From positions 248,001 to 312,000 of the forward strand of contig JAGGNK010003335.1 in assembly GCA_017590115.1 (NCBI GenBank): DNA of 64,000 nucleotides. Direction: 5' to 3'. The notes under the pieces were generated by a model. The model was not told where the DNA came from, made no database searches, and saw nothing but the letters and a program-made list of their open reading frames with translations. Made by a program: the position numbers and the translations under genes. How positions within the stretch are numbered: the first letter of the stretch is position 1; each line of letters starts with the position of its first letter. Positions 49,906 through 62,400 of the stretch are shown here, piece by piece. Source of the DNA: Montifringilla adamsi (taxonomy: Eukaryota; Chordata; Aves; Passeriformes; Passeridae).

Positions 49906-51530
49906 GGAGGGCAGTGAACAGCAGGACCGAGACAATCAATCAAGTAGCAAAACCAAAGCAATTAAATTCCTAACTACGTCTAGCAGCATGGAGAGTGCAG
50001 TCCCGACACATCACAGTTGAAGTACAATAATCGCTGGAACTGCCCATCCAGAGCCTCCGATTCAGAAGCAGGTTATCAGACACATGTTTACATGCAATTG
50101 AGAACCATTTCAAATGTCACATTACGCACTCTGAAAAGCTTATTTCACTACTGGGAAATAGGAAAAGTGCACATTAAAGCAATTTTAAACATTTCCAGTG
50201 ATTGTTTAAAAAGAAACAGAAACACCTCGCTACCAGCGGCTCGTGTTTAACTTTCTGTGAACACTAACAGCAAACTTCTTTCAAGGGCAATAATGCATGG
50301 TACAATGGAAACAGCTTGTTTTGACACTTACAGTACATCTCAAAAAAAAACCCCAAAAAAACCCCAAAAACCCAAAAATAAAAAACCCAAGAAGAAAAAG
50401 GGAATTATAATTTCAACTGGGAATAAAATGACAGCAGGAAATGAAATTCTTTAAAACAAGCTTTTTTTTTGTTTTCTCCCCACCCTTCTGAAACTCCATC
50501 CTTGCCCCTCGGTAAAGAAGCGCTGGCAGCTCCTGCTCGCACAGGAGCAGCTCAGGTCTGTCTACCTGACCCCTAACTCAGCCAAGACCATTCAGCAAAA
50601 TGAGTGCATTCCCAAAAAACTTCCGAGTGGAACAAGATTCTAGTTTCTCTGAAATGCTCTCTACTGAATTCCAGCCAAGAAAAGAAAAGAAAAGAAAAAA
50701 CAAAAAATAAAGTTTTGTTTTCACTGTTTAAGGCATCTTTTTTTTATAACATTTTCTCTTCACTCGCAATGATGATAGTCATGCAGCAGTTTAATGATAA
50801 AAATATATTAATATTTTACTATACAGCAGCAAGAAGTTAGTCAATTAAAAGCACACCAACTTTTTTTTTAAAGAAAAAAAACATAACTGAAAAACAACGA
50901 AGACAACCTGTAAAAGTCTATTATTATTCTTCTTATTATTACAAACAATTTCAATTTGGAGAACACACCTGGACAGATTAGTGTTCCGACAAATCTGTGT
51001 TTCCCTAGCCTAGGCTTCGAGCAGAGCCCGTGCCCGGCGGGAGCTGGGACGGGGAGGGCAGGGCACGGCCAGGCTCGCCAGGTATGTAGCCAGTAATAAA
51101 ACTAGCACCACAGCTACATGGAAATCCATTACGGACACACACCGGCTTGGCTTTCACTGTCCAACCAAACTCCGACCCCCATGGCTCAGTGGGATCACGC
51201 TGCCCTCGCGCTGACTGCTTCCTAACAGGCCTACGGAAGTTAACAGGGATCAAAGCATCGGTCCGGACCTCGCACGAGTGCAGGAGATAGTGCTAGTGCC
51301 AGTGGCCACACGGAAAGACTCGCTACCTGCTGTCCAAAAACAGGTGGACTGGAAACCGCTGCACGTCAGGTTAAGTACTTTAAGTACACAGAATAAAAAA
51401 AATATATTATGAACAATACAAGTACATCTCATATACACAATAATGACAATACGCCTACTCAGTTGTAAACCAAACAGGTGCAGAAAAAAAATATTATGGG
51501 AGGAAATTCTTTACTTTTCGCTTTTCGTTT

Positions 51531-51599
51531 TGTTTTTTTTTTTCTCTCACTCTCTCTTTTTTTTTTTTTTTTCCTTTTTTTTTTTTTTTTTTTTTTTTT
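51531..51599. repeat. T-rich low-complexity tract
   Basis: Several T runs of about 10-25 bases separated by CTCTCACTCTCTC and CC, within the candidate PURA 3' UTR. Confidence 0.85.
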
Positions 51600-52173
51600 A
51601 CTATTTGAATAACTTTGGTTCAAACGTAAAAATCACAAGTTAGCAAATTTCATTTAAATGCCTTTTTTAATAATTTTTCTTCATGTTCACAGAAGTTTCA
51701 CTGACCATTTTTATATGTTTAAGGTCCAGATGCAATGCATATTGTATAAAAGAGAGCACTTATTGTTTACCTTGCATGAATTAAACCTACGTACCTTTTA
51801 ACTCTACAAACTTCTGCATAACATTTAGACAAAGCTCAGACACACAGCATGCCTAGCCCTCATATATATATACACATCTCTAATCACAGGTATATAGGGT
51901 GTCAAATATACTATAGTAACCTCCATGTAAGGTTCGAAATTTGGTAACAAAATGAGAAGAAAAAACTAAAAATATTATTTTACGTGTTCTAAAATATCTC
52001 TTTTTTTTTGTGCTAAAGTCAAATGTTAGCTCAACATGAAAAGGACTTTTTTTATATAATTCAGCAATATTATAATCTTGACCATTTTTGCAAACACTTT
52101 TAATAATAATAGCTTAAACGTGTACAAAAGTTCTCGGTTAATTAGGGAAATAAACACTCAGTTCTTTATATTT

Positions 52174-53480
<1,307 letters not shown>

Positions 53481-53487
53481 CCCGCAG

Positions 53488-53592
53488 CGGGGGTTTGGAG
53501 GTGGGGCTTGGAGGTGGGATTTTGGAGGCTTGGAGGTGGATTTTGGAGGTTTGGGGGTGGGTTTTGGAGGTTTGGGGGTGGGTTTTGGAGGG
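53488..53592. repeat. G-rich minisatellite upstream of PURA
   Basis: A 21-bp unit of the form TTTTGGAGG-TTTGGGGGTGGG starts at 53,541, 53,562 and 53,583, preceded by more diverged copies. The G runs lie on the plus strand. The array sits 100-200 bases upstream of the open part of the PURA frame. It could form a G-quadruplex in the PURA promoter or 5' leader; that is an inference. Confidence 0.8.
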
Positions 53593-56500
53593 GATGCTTT
53601 AGCTTCTAGTCCTTGTTTCCAAACCCTCAATTTTAAGCCAGCTCCAGCCCAAGTAAGGATGTTTTCTCCTGATGCTGCAGGTCAGGAAGCAAACTGGTAG
53701 GATTGCTCTGGGTAGAAGTTGCTTCCCTGCCTGCTGCTTCCAGGACTCTGACTTCTGGGGAAGGCATGGATGTACCTCTAGCATCCCAAAAACCCTGCAA
53801 GTGTTGCACAAAGAGTGGCACTATGAGGTGAATTTTGGGGTGGCCTGTGGAATGTGGTTGGCACACAAATGGCTTTCTCAAGGAGACGGAGTGAACTGCT
53901 GAGACATCTTGTTGCGTTAGAGGATGCTCAGCCAGGAGGAACCCCCAGCCTGCCCCATGGCTGTGGTTAAAGCCGTGGTGATGCCGACTCCATGGGTAAT
54001 AAAACAAATACACAGAGAAACAGTTTCCTTTTACCACAGAAACAATATTTCAGCACTGGCTGAGCTGCAGCTTGCCAGCTGTCAGAAAGCCCTGAGTGCT
54101 GGGGATGTGCTGTGCTCTCCCTGGATGCTGGGTTTGATTTTCAGACCACCTGAGCTGTCCTGGGTGTTTCCTGGCATGGGAACTGTGTGTCCAGGTTGGC
54201 ATCGCCACGGTGCCCCCATGGCAGGCTGCAGGCTGGGGCTTTGGCAACCCCTGTCTCTTGATTTGCTCTTTTTATCTTCAAGTCAAATGACATCAAACAA
54301 CCTAACCCGCGGCCTGTTGCTGTCACCAGCAGGTGTCCTTATGGATGAGCCATGCTTTATCCAGGCGGTAGACCTGGGAAGTGCATGAGGAGTTGTGTTT
54401 GTGCCCTGGGGGTGCGTGCCCAGTCTATCTCTGGCTGGGGTGCAGTGAAAATTGCTGGTGCTGAGGATGCTGGCCAGCAGCAGAGGTTATTTTTCCTCCC
54501 AGCACAGGCCAGTGGTACCTTTTCAGGAGTGGATGTGCTCCATGTGGATACCAACAATCCTGGGAACACCCTGCCAGTGTCGGGGCTTTGGTGGGTTGAT
54601 GTTTTGTGGGATTCTGCTTGCCCAGCACCTTTTAGCGTTGGAAGTCACAGCCACTACCTAATGCTCTGATTTTTTGCCTGAATTTGGCTTGAATAAGGCG
54701 TTTGCCTATTAAAGTAAACAAAGCAAAGGGAAAAAAAGTGTTTTTCTTCCCAAAAGACAATCTTTTCAATGGGAGCTCTACCACAGCAGCCCATCCTGGG
54801 GACCCACAGGAACTTAAATTGGTCTGCCCAATGCTAAAACAAGATCATGTGGCCAAGGCAAGCTTGGGATGGCTGCTGAATGAGGCAAGGTGCAAAATAG
54901 GATGGACCAGGGTGATGGATAAGTGCAGGAGCCAGGGGAGTCTCTCCATACGTTGTCCAGGTTTGGCCTTGTACAGGGCAAAGGCTGGACTGGGATCTTG
55001 CAGGGAGCTCCTGGTCACATGCTGCCCGTCCTGCCTCTTGCAGTCCTATCAGTGGCTCCCACATGGTTATCAGGCTGCACACTGCACTGCCTCTGTGGCT
55101 TCTGCTGAAACCCATCCCAGGCCTCTTTGCTCTGAAAATCAGAAATCTTTTCATGTCCAGCCCCACAACTCTCAGTTTGGAGATTTCACAAGATTTTCTA
55201 GCAGTTTCTCTCCTTCCGTGTGTATCTCAGTAGCAATTATACCCCCTTCTGCACTGTTCTGATAGCCTAAATGAGACCAAATTTAGTTACCTTCCTCTCA
55301 TAAGATAATCCTCCTTTCTTTGACTGTTGTAGTAATTTTTCACACCAGTTTCAGTTCCTTGGAAAGACAAGGGAAGAAATTTTAAGAGTTGTGGCTGGGA
55401 TTTCAGGCTTAAGATCAATGGGCCTTTTGTTTTGAAATCCAATTCAGTGGGCTTTTAAGAACATATCTGATCATTACTTTGAGCATCTCAAAGTTTGGAG
55501 CCCCAGCCTGCAATTCAGCTACGAAACAACAACTCCGCTGACTCCAAGAACTTGTACAAACATTTATAATCAACAGGAGGCAAGCTAAGAGCCATTCAAA
55601 CAAGAGATAAGATTAGCAGCTGAAGTGGCTGGGCTGCAATTGTTATTGTGCAAGTCAAGGAAAAGGCTGTCACACACAGAGGATATTGCCAAGCAAGATT
55701 CATTTGAGTCGCCGAGTCATTCTTCTCTCATCCGAATGTCGGAATTCTCCTGCAGTCTTCCCAGATCTGCTCAGGCTGAGTCGGGTGATCTGCTGGGTTA
55801 GGAGGTGACTGAATTTAGACTTTTCCAAATTGTGTCAGATATTTCCCTTGGTCCCATTCTTGTCCAGTAAGAATTCTTTCCACCACGGAAAAGGGAAGTT
55901 CAGAGAACTTCCTGTGCCGTGATGGGAGTTGGAGCACTGAAGCACCAAAGCCAAGTTGCTGTTGCCATCTTTCAGATGCAGAGCACGCAGAAGGTTTTTA
56001 CAGCCACGGGGGATGTCTGAGGCTGGGTGAAGGCTCAGACCAGCCCCTGAACAGGAACATGTAACAGGATGGTGGAAGCTCCCTTTGCTTTCCATCTGGG
56101 TCCTCCTTGGAGCGTGCCTTTGGAGAGAGGAGTTCAGCATGGCTCGTCCACTGCCGTGAGGCGTTGGTTACCCTGTGAACAAGCCCCATCGTGTGCAGCA
56201 AACAAGAAACCAGCACACAACATATGAAAGTCATTTAGGAAGATGGGAATGATGAGCGGCGCACACAATAGCGTTGCTATTAGGATCTGTCGATCCTAAT
56301 TAAAAAAATACTTCTCAATGAAAATTATTTATAAAAAGAAATCACAGTGACCCTAAATCAAATTATTTGTGAATGGTTTTTAGTCTCCCAGATCAGTTAA
56401 AACTCCTGTGTTAGTCACTGGACGTCATCCAAGCTACATGCTGAATGAATAACATCCCTGCCAAATTTCATTTTTTTTTCACCCTCACCCAGTTTGGCAC

Positions 56501-58480
56501 AGGACAGTTAAAGTCATTTTTCTAAATATCTTTCAGAACATCAAGCAACTGTAAAATAACAATGGGAAAGCTTGGCCACGGACAACTGCAGCTCCAGTTG
56601 GAACCGCTTCTCTCCAAGAAAGCAGCTCCACTTCCTTTGATGATCTGTTTTGGGGGAGCACCGAGGCAAGGATTCCTCCCTGGGGGAGCTGGAGGGTCAC
56701 TGCCTCAGGGGTAACCCTGCCAGGGAGCCTGGCTTCCAGCTGTTCCGGAGTGGGGCACGGCTGCATCCAGACTGGTCCTGGGTACAGGGTGGTTGTCTTT
56801 TTGGCCACCTGCTAGAGGGTGACATCCCGGGGACATATCAGCCATTCCTTGTCCACAGCGGCAGTTTCCATGGCGAGCTGTAACGACGCCTCTTTTGCTC
56901 ACTCTTCAGAAACAAAAAACAAACAAAAAAGAAACAAAGAAATAAGGAGCCAGGGACTGCACAATGGCAGAACAAGTTCTTGCTTCTTGTGTCTGCAAAG
57001 ATAAAGGGCTAATTCTTCTAAGCACTATGTGATGTCCTATCCAAGTGAATTAAGTTTGGGATTGTTTTCATGATGGCTTGTTCCAAGTCCAGTGTGCTTT
57101 CTCTTCTCCTCTGACTGGCCTGCAAGTCCCCACTGCCCATTTCTCAGCTGGCTTCCCCCTCATTTGTTCTTTCTGACCATGGAGGTCTCGTCACCTGCAG
57201 AGAGTGAGGACTTTCCCCAGTTCTTGGTTCTCAGAGACATTAAGAGGGAAGCATGGTTCTCCCGCTCCCCACATAACCCAGGAAGTGCTGCCTGCTCTTC
57301 TGTCAAAAGCTAGCAACAAATGGCCACCAAATTCCAATCTTTCTGGTTCCAGTGAGAATAATTTATAAACCCAGGGCTCTCTGCTCCTTGTCTCCTAAGC
57401 AGGAGCAAGGACTAGAGCCCAGCATCATGTGCAGCAGTTAGCAAAGGCTGTGTCACCCGTGTATGTGGCTGCCTGTTTCCCAGGTGACTCCTTTGCCTCC
57501 AGCTGAAGTGCTGTGATGCCTGGGTGGGCTTCCTCCTTCCCTTCCCTTTTCCCATGCCCGTGGCATTGGCTGGGAAGGTGCTCTGTCCAGAGGGACGTCC
57601 AGGAAGGTGGGCATAGCTGGCTCACAGGCACAGCTGCTCTGGCTCCTGTGACCAGCTGGTTCATCCTTTTATTAAGATGAGAGCACCTCCTGTTTTTGCT
57701 GTTTGATTCCTCTTCTTTTCATGCTGCCTTGCTGCTGTCTCCAGAGCTGTGCCCAGATGGTTCTGTTGTTCCTCCAGCCATGACTGCTGGTTCTGGACTT
57801 GCACAGCCATGCAGCAAGGCAGCTAACATCCTCTCTGGTCCTGCTTTTCCTTCTGGGCTCATGGACATGCTCGGGGTTGTGGGCTGTGAATCCATGCCCT
57901 CAAGGCATGTTTTTGGGAAGTGTGCTTTAGAAAGCACTGGCTGGCATTGTCTGCAGATTTCTGGGTTTTCCAGCTTTGCCTGATAGAGGTGCATCCCCCT
58001 CCCATGTCACAATGCCTGCTTTATCCTGCCGTTAATTTTTAGCCTCTAAAGCTGTTGGATCACACCAGATGGGGTCCCTAATGTGTCCAAGAGCAGTCCA
58101 GCTGGTGCAGGGTCCCAGAGGAGAAAAGGGTGGGAGAAAGCAGAGAGAAGTCTTGGCTCTAGAGACTCCCAGGTATGAGTGTGCCTCGGACCTCCACATC
58201 TCCTCCTCCAGCCAGGGGAGCTTTCTGGCCATTTGTAACTTCTGGTTTTGAGGTTAATACTCCAGCCCCTCCCCAATGCAGCTTTTGCAGGCTGTGATTC
58301 TTTCAGATTACTTTAAACCCCCTTTCCTTAAAAAGTATGTGAGGCTGTTGGAATAGATATTTTGCGATCTGTTCCCAGGGAGCAAGGGTGCTCATAGAGC
58401 TTGGAGGAAATGGGCTGACTGCTTCCATGTGGGGCCAAAGAAATCCCCAACATCTGTGAGGATGAGAAGGAAGACACAGA
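53593..58480. other. No gene recognised upstream of PURA
   Basis: No exon of a neighbouring gene was recognised. Non-coding 5' exons of PURA could lie here but cannot be called from sequence alone. Confidence 0.5.
56279..56300. repeat. Short inverted repeat (9-bp stem, 4-base loop)
   Basis: ATTAGGATC pairs perfectly with GATCCTAAT across the loop TGTC. AT-rich sequence with TAAT motifs follows to about 56,360. It could be a conserved non-coding block or chance. Confidence 0.7.
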
Positions 58481-58550
58481 ACAAATCACACTTTTGAAAT
58501 GAGATTTAGAACAAATCACACTTTTGAAATTAGATTTAGAACAAATCACA
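58481..58550. repeat. 30-bp tandem repeat, 2.3 copies
   Basis: The unit ACAAATCACACTTTTGAAAT plus 10 more bases starts at 58,481, 58,511 and 58,541. The first two units differ at one base. Confidence 0.92.
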
Positions 58551-58694
58551 GTTTACCAGTTTTGCATCCAAGAGAAGGATGCTTTGACTTTTTCTTTTCC
58601 CCAGAAGTTTTTCTCTGAAGATGCTGACCTGGCTGTTGCCACTGGGAGAGGATGCAGCGAGTCCTCAGCTCTCAGGTGGGCTCGCTGCTGCCAG

Positions 58695-58930
58695 CATGAC
58701 ACAGTGCTGTGGTTTGACCCCAAATGACAGCTCAGCACCATCGTCCACTCACTCACTCCCCTTTGATGGGATGGGAGAGAGAATCAGAAGGAGGAAAGTG
58801 AGACAAACTGGCAGCTGAGATAAAGACATTTAGGGAAAGCAAAAGATACATGCACCAGCAAAGCAAAGCAAGGAATCTGTTCCCACCTGCCATCACAGAC
58901 AGGTGTTCAGGCACCCCCAGGACAGCAGAG
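58695..58930 (+). mobile_element. Avian LTR-type fragment
   Basis: It contains 'tgctgtggtttgaccccaaatg', 'ctcactcactcccctttgatgggatggg', 'gagataaagacattt' and 'aggtgttcaggcacccccagg', a familiar avian LTR order. It joins directly to a CR1 fragment. No retroviral gene is present. The orientation is a guess. Confidence 0.65.
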
Positions 58931-58934
58931 CTGT

Positions 58935-59177
58935 ATGGTCTGGGATGAGCTGTGTCAAGGGAAATACAGGTTGGATATGAGGAAAAACTTTTTTACAGAA
59001 AGGATGATAAAGTTCTGGAATGGCTGCCCGGGGAGGTGGTGCAGTCACCGTCCCTGGGTGTGTTTAACAAAGCCTGGATATGGCACTGGGTGCCAGGGTT
59101 TAGCTGAGGTGTTGGGGCTGGGTTGGACTCAATGATCTTGGAGGTCTCTTCCAACCCAGTGATTCTGTGAATTCTGT
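58935..59177 (+). mobile_element. CR1 LINE fragment
   Basis: It reads 'ggttggatatgaggaaaaac', 'ggaggtggtgcagtcaccgtccctgggtgtg' and 'ggttggactcaatgatcttgg', to the tail 'ccaacccagtgattctgtgaattctgt'. It is the 3' end of a 5'-truncated CR1, placed between two LTR fragments. Confidence 0.92.
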
Positions 59178-59437
59178 AGATATCTCTTGGGTCAGTGGGA
59201 GCCAGCTGTCCTGGCTGTGTCCCCTCCCAGCTCCTTGTGCACCTCCAACCTGCTCGCTGGTGGGGTGATATGAGAAGCGGAAAAGACCTTGGCTCTGTGT
59301 AAGCCTTGCTCAGCAATAACAAAAACATCTCTGTGTTATCAGCCATGTTTTCAGCACAAATCCAAAGCACAGCCCCATAACTACTACTGAGAAGAAAATT
59401 AACTCCACCCCAGCCAAAACCAGCACACAGAATCCCA
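59178..59437 (-). mobile_element. ERVL-type LTR fragment
   Basis: The reverse complement of the LTR seen at 14,940-15,345: 'cagctgtcctggctgtgtcccc', 'ttgctcagcaataacaaaaacatctctgtg', 'ttcagcacaaatcc' and 'gaagaaaattaactccaccccagcc' in the expected inverted order. It directly follows the CR1 tail. Confidence 0.82.
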
Positions 59438-62400
59438 GCTCCCCATCCTCTGAGGGGTTTGATTTACATGACTCTAAAAGAAAAACTCTCCAAAACTCAC
59501 CCAAGGAAGAGCGAAGTCCACCTGTGCAGATGGAGCTGTGCAGTACAGACAAGGGCTCAGATCCCTGGCTGGATTGCAAGTAGCTGATGTTCCTATGGTA
59601 GAACCTCTGCTGCATCCAGGTAAATGTCCCCCTGGACCTGGCACCCACCTAGTGATTTTAGTGCCCCTGGTTTTGAATCCTCTTTTCCTGTGGTGGTAAG
59701 CAGCAGCCACAAGGCTAATGGGTGTATTCAAGACTTGTTCTAGCAGTGTTAAGCTCATTGCAGAAGCTCAGGACCTGCCTTTTGGCTCCTGGGGGCAAAT
59801 GTGTGTGTGTGAGTGAGTGAATGCAGCCCTGCAGGCACAGCTGATACCTAAAGCAGTAATTTCAAGGATGCTACATAAACCCAGGAATAGAGTAATACCT
59901 ACCTGGAGGAGAGCAGAGGCACTGGAACTTAATTTAAACTCTTACAATTCCTCTCCCTCCCAATTCTAAGATAAATGGACAAAAACCTGCACTGGAAGCT
60001 CTTGTGGAGCCCAGCCAGAGATGAGCAGGAAGGAGCCAAAGGCATTTCCACAGCTTGTCTTGCTGTGCAGGAGGCTTGGAGAGGTGTTTATAAACACCTT
60101 TTCTGCTCACAGTGCTCTTGGCCCCTCTCTGGCTCATGGCCAGGCATGGCCCTGGTCCAAGCTTGTTTTGCAGTGTTTCATCCCCTGTGCTTTGCGGAGC
60201 TGCCTTGGTGCTGAGGCTGAGCAGGGGTTTGCCCCGGGAACAGGTCTGTGAGAGGGTGTGAGCTGCTGTGCAAATCCAGGAGACAGGAATTGCCCCCTTC
60301 AAAGCTGTTCCTGGAGGTGGCTCTGAGTTTTCACACTGGCCCTGTGCTTGGTCTTGCCCTCTCTGGGACAGGTGATGTGTCCCATGAGGCTGATCTTTCT
60401 CCAGCAGGCTGGGCCCTGTGGGGTGGGCACAGACCCAAGCAGGGCACCTGCTGCTCTGCCCAGTGCTGGTGGAGCTGGTGCTGATGCTGCTTGGCAGTCA
60501 CATCATCAGGACAGGCATCTGGTTGGGTCCCTGGGATGAAAACACTTGGTTGACTGCAAACAAACCTATTTACACAGATACTTCTCAGCCTGGCCTGGAG
60601 AATGTGGGAGCTTTGGTCCAGAAGAATTTATAGCTTGTAACTTCTGAACTCCTCATCGTGCACACATGAGACCAACCAAGGCATCTCATCTCACCACAGC
60701 AGCTGGCTGTGGTGGCCAAGCCTGTTTAGAGGAGATACAAGACGATCTCTGAGTATGATTTTGTGGAGTGAGGGATAGCAGGATGAGTGTTTGTTGCCAT
60801 TCTTCAAGTACTGCAGCACTGGTCTGTCTTTCTGTGGCCCAGCCAGGTGTCCTGCCCCACACTTGGGAGGAGGCATCTTCTGGAGCCCAGTCCTTGTCTT
60901 TTCCAGGAGGGTAAAGCTGTTCTTTAAGCCATACTCCAGTGCTGCCCTGGTAGGAAGTCACAGCTGTCCTTCAAGGAGAACAAAGGTCTCAGCTGTGCTG
61001 ATACATGGAGGTATGGTCAGCTTTGCTGTCCTCCTGTGAGAGGTGAGGGGGGGGCTGCCACTGGTGGGAGGTAGGTGTGATACCTCCCTCTAAAGGTCCA
61101 CAGTTTTCCACAGAGGAAGAGAAATGCCGACTTGGCTTCTCATTTTAAGCTTTACCAAGAAGAAAAGAGACTGTGGTGAGGGGTTATCTAAGGCAGCAGA
61201 GTCACTTGTCACTCACGAGGTGGTGGGGTTGATTCCTGCCAGCTCTGAGGTGATGAGAGGCCCCCCAGCTCACTGCTGCAGAGTCCTGTGAGCCTGACCT
61301 GGGTGCTGTGACAAGGAAGAGTCAGGCACTATTCCTTTCCTGTGAGTGACTTCCCATGGGCAGCATTAAGAAATGTTGTACTGTAGCAGGGAATGTCTCA
61401 AAGTATCAAAGTTAATTTAGTAATTGTTTAATATTTGCCTGTATCTCTTTCAGAGCTGCTCTGAGGATATTTTCTGGAGCATCATTGTGGCTCTGGGTGG
61501 GATTCCTCTCTGTCCTCTTGAGACGTGTCTGGGATTTGAAAACCTGGGATTCCTGCTCTCTGTGGCTTATCCAGAGACTCCCACTCAAAAAAGTTGTCCC
61601 AGAACTGATCCCAGTGTTTTGGATTTTGCTGAAGAGGTGTTTTAATTGAAAACCTCTTAGTCCATAAGCCAGACCCTTACCATAGAGGCAACATCTTTTT
61701 TCTTTTCCCTCAAAGATGTCATGAGTAAAATGACGAAGGTACTTAATTTTTCCATGCTCTGGTTTCTCACAGAGGAAAATGGCTGCAGAGTCCTCTCTGG
61801 CTTGGTGTCAGAGGGTAAAAACCTTCACTTTTATGAGGTAATTTCTTGGTCTGCTTTTAGACCCACAGGTCCCAGCTGGGGCTGTGCAATAACCCTGCAG
61901 GAGAGTGAAGGACTGAAGGAGCACAGACTGAATCACACCAGGAGGAGAAAACCTTGGCTCCCCTAAATCCTGCTGCTGGGGAGAGCAGGAATTGCCTGGT
62001 GCCAATACAGAATGCACCCAGCACAGCAAGAAGTCCTTCTCCCTCCCCAGGGACCATTAGGGGGGTTTCAGCCTCTCACAGTGTCTAGATAGAGGAGCTG
62101 GTTTGAGGATATTGCTTATGGGAATATTTTGGGAACTCATTAAAAAGAGAATTAGAGACCAGCCCTGGTGTGATTGAGATAACATGGTGTGTAAGTGTTC
62201 AGGAAACATGAAAATCCTCTCAATAATTAAATTCAATTAATTGTTTTACAGCTGCTCAGCAAATACCATGAGGTTCAGGTGGGGAGATGCAGACCTGGGA
62301 TTCCAGAAGGTTTGGATGGAGCAGGTAAGAGATTGTGGTGTGTGCAGCACCTAGTTTGTGTTAGAGAGGAAAGCTATTTGCAAAGCAGAAGCATTGGCAA

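Larger units (their letters stand above)
47825..52173 (-). other. AT-rich PURA 3' flank, candidate long 3' UTR
   Basis: AT-rich sequence on the PURA side, full of poly(A)/poly(T) runs, with no recognisable coding region. It ends at a minus-strand AATAAA (plus-strand TTTATT at 47,845-47,850) in a context typical of mRNA 3' ends. Mammalian PURA has a long 3' UTR, with the small IGIP gene downstream in the same orientation. I could not find an IGIP-like frame here. GC islands at about 48.4-48.85 and 49.62-49.9 kb interrupt the AT-rich DNA. The 3' UTR call rests on position and composition only. Confidence 0.35.

Noticed and set aside
33560..50000. An IGIP gene downstream of PURA
   Set aside because: Mammalian synteny predicts it, but I could not find its short conserved frame by eye on the minus strand, so it is not annotated.
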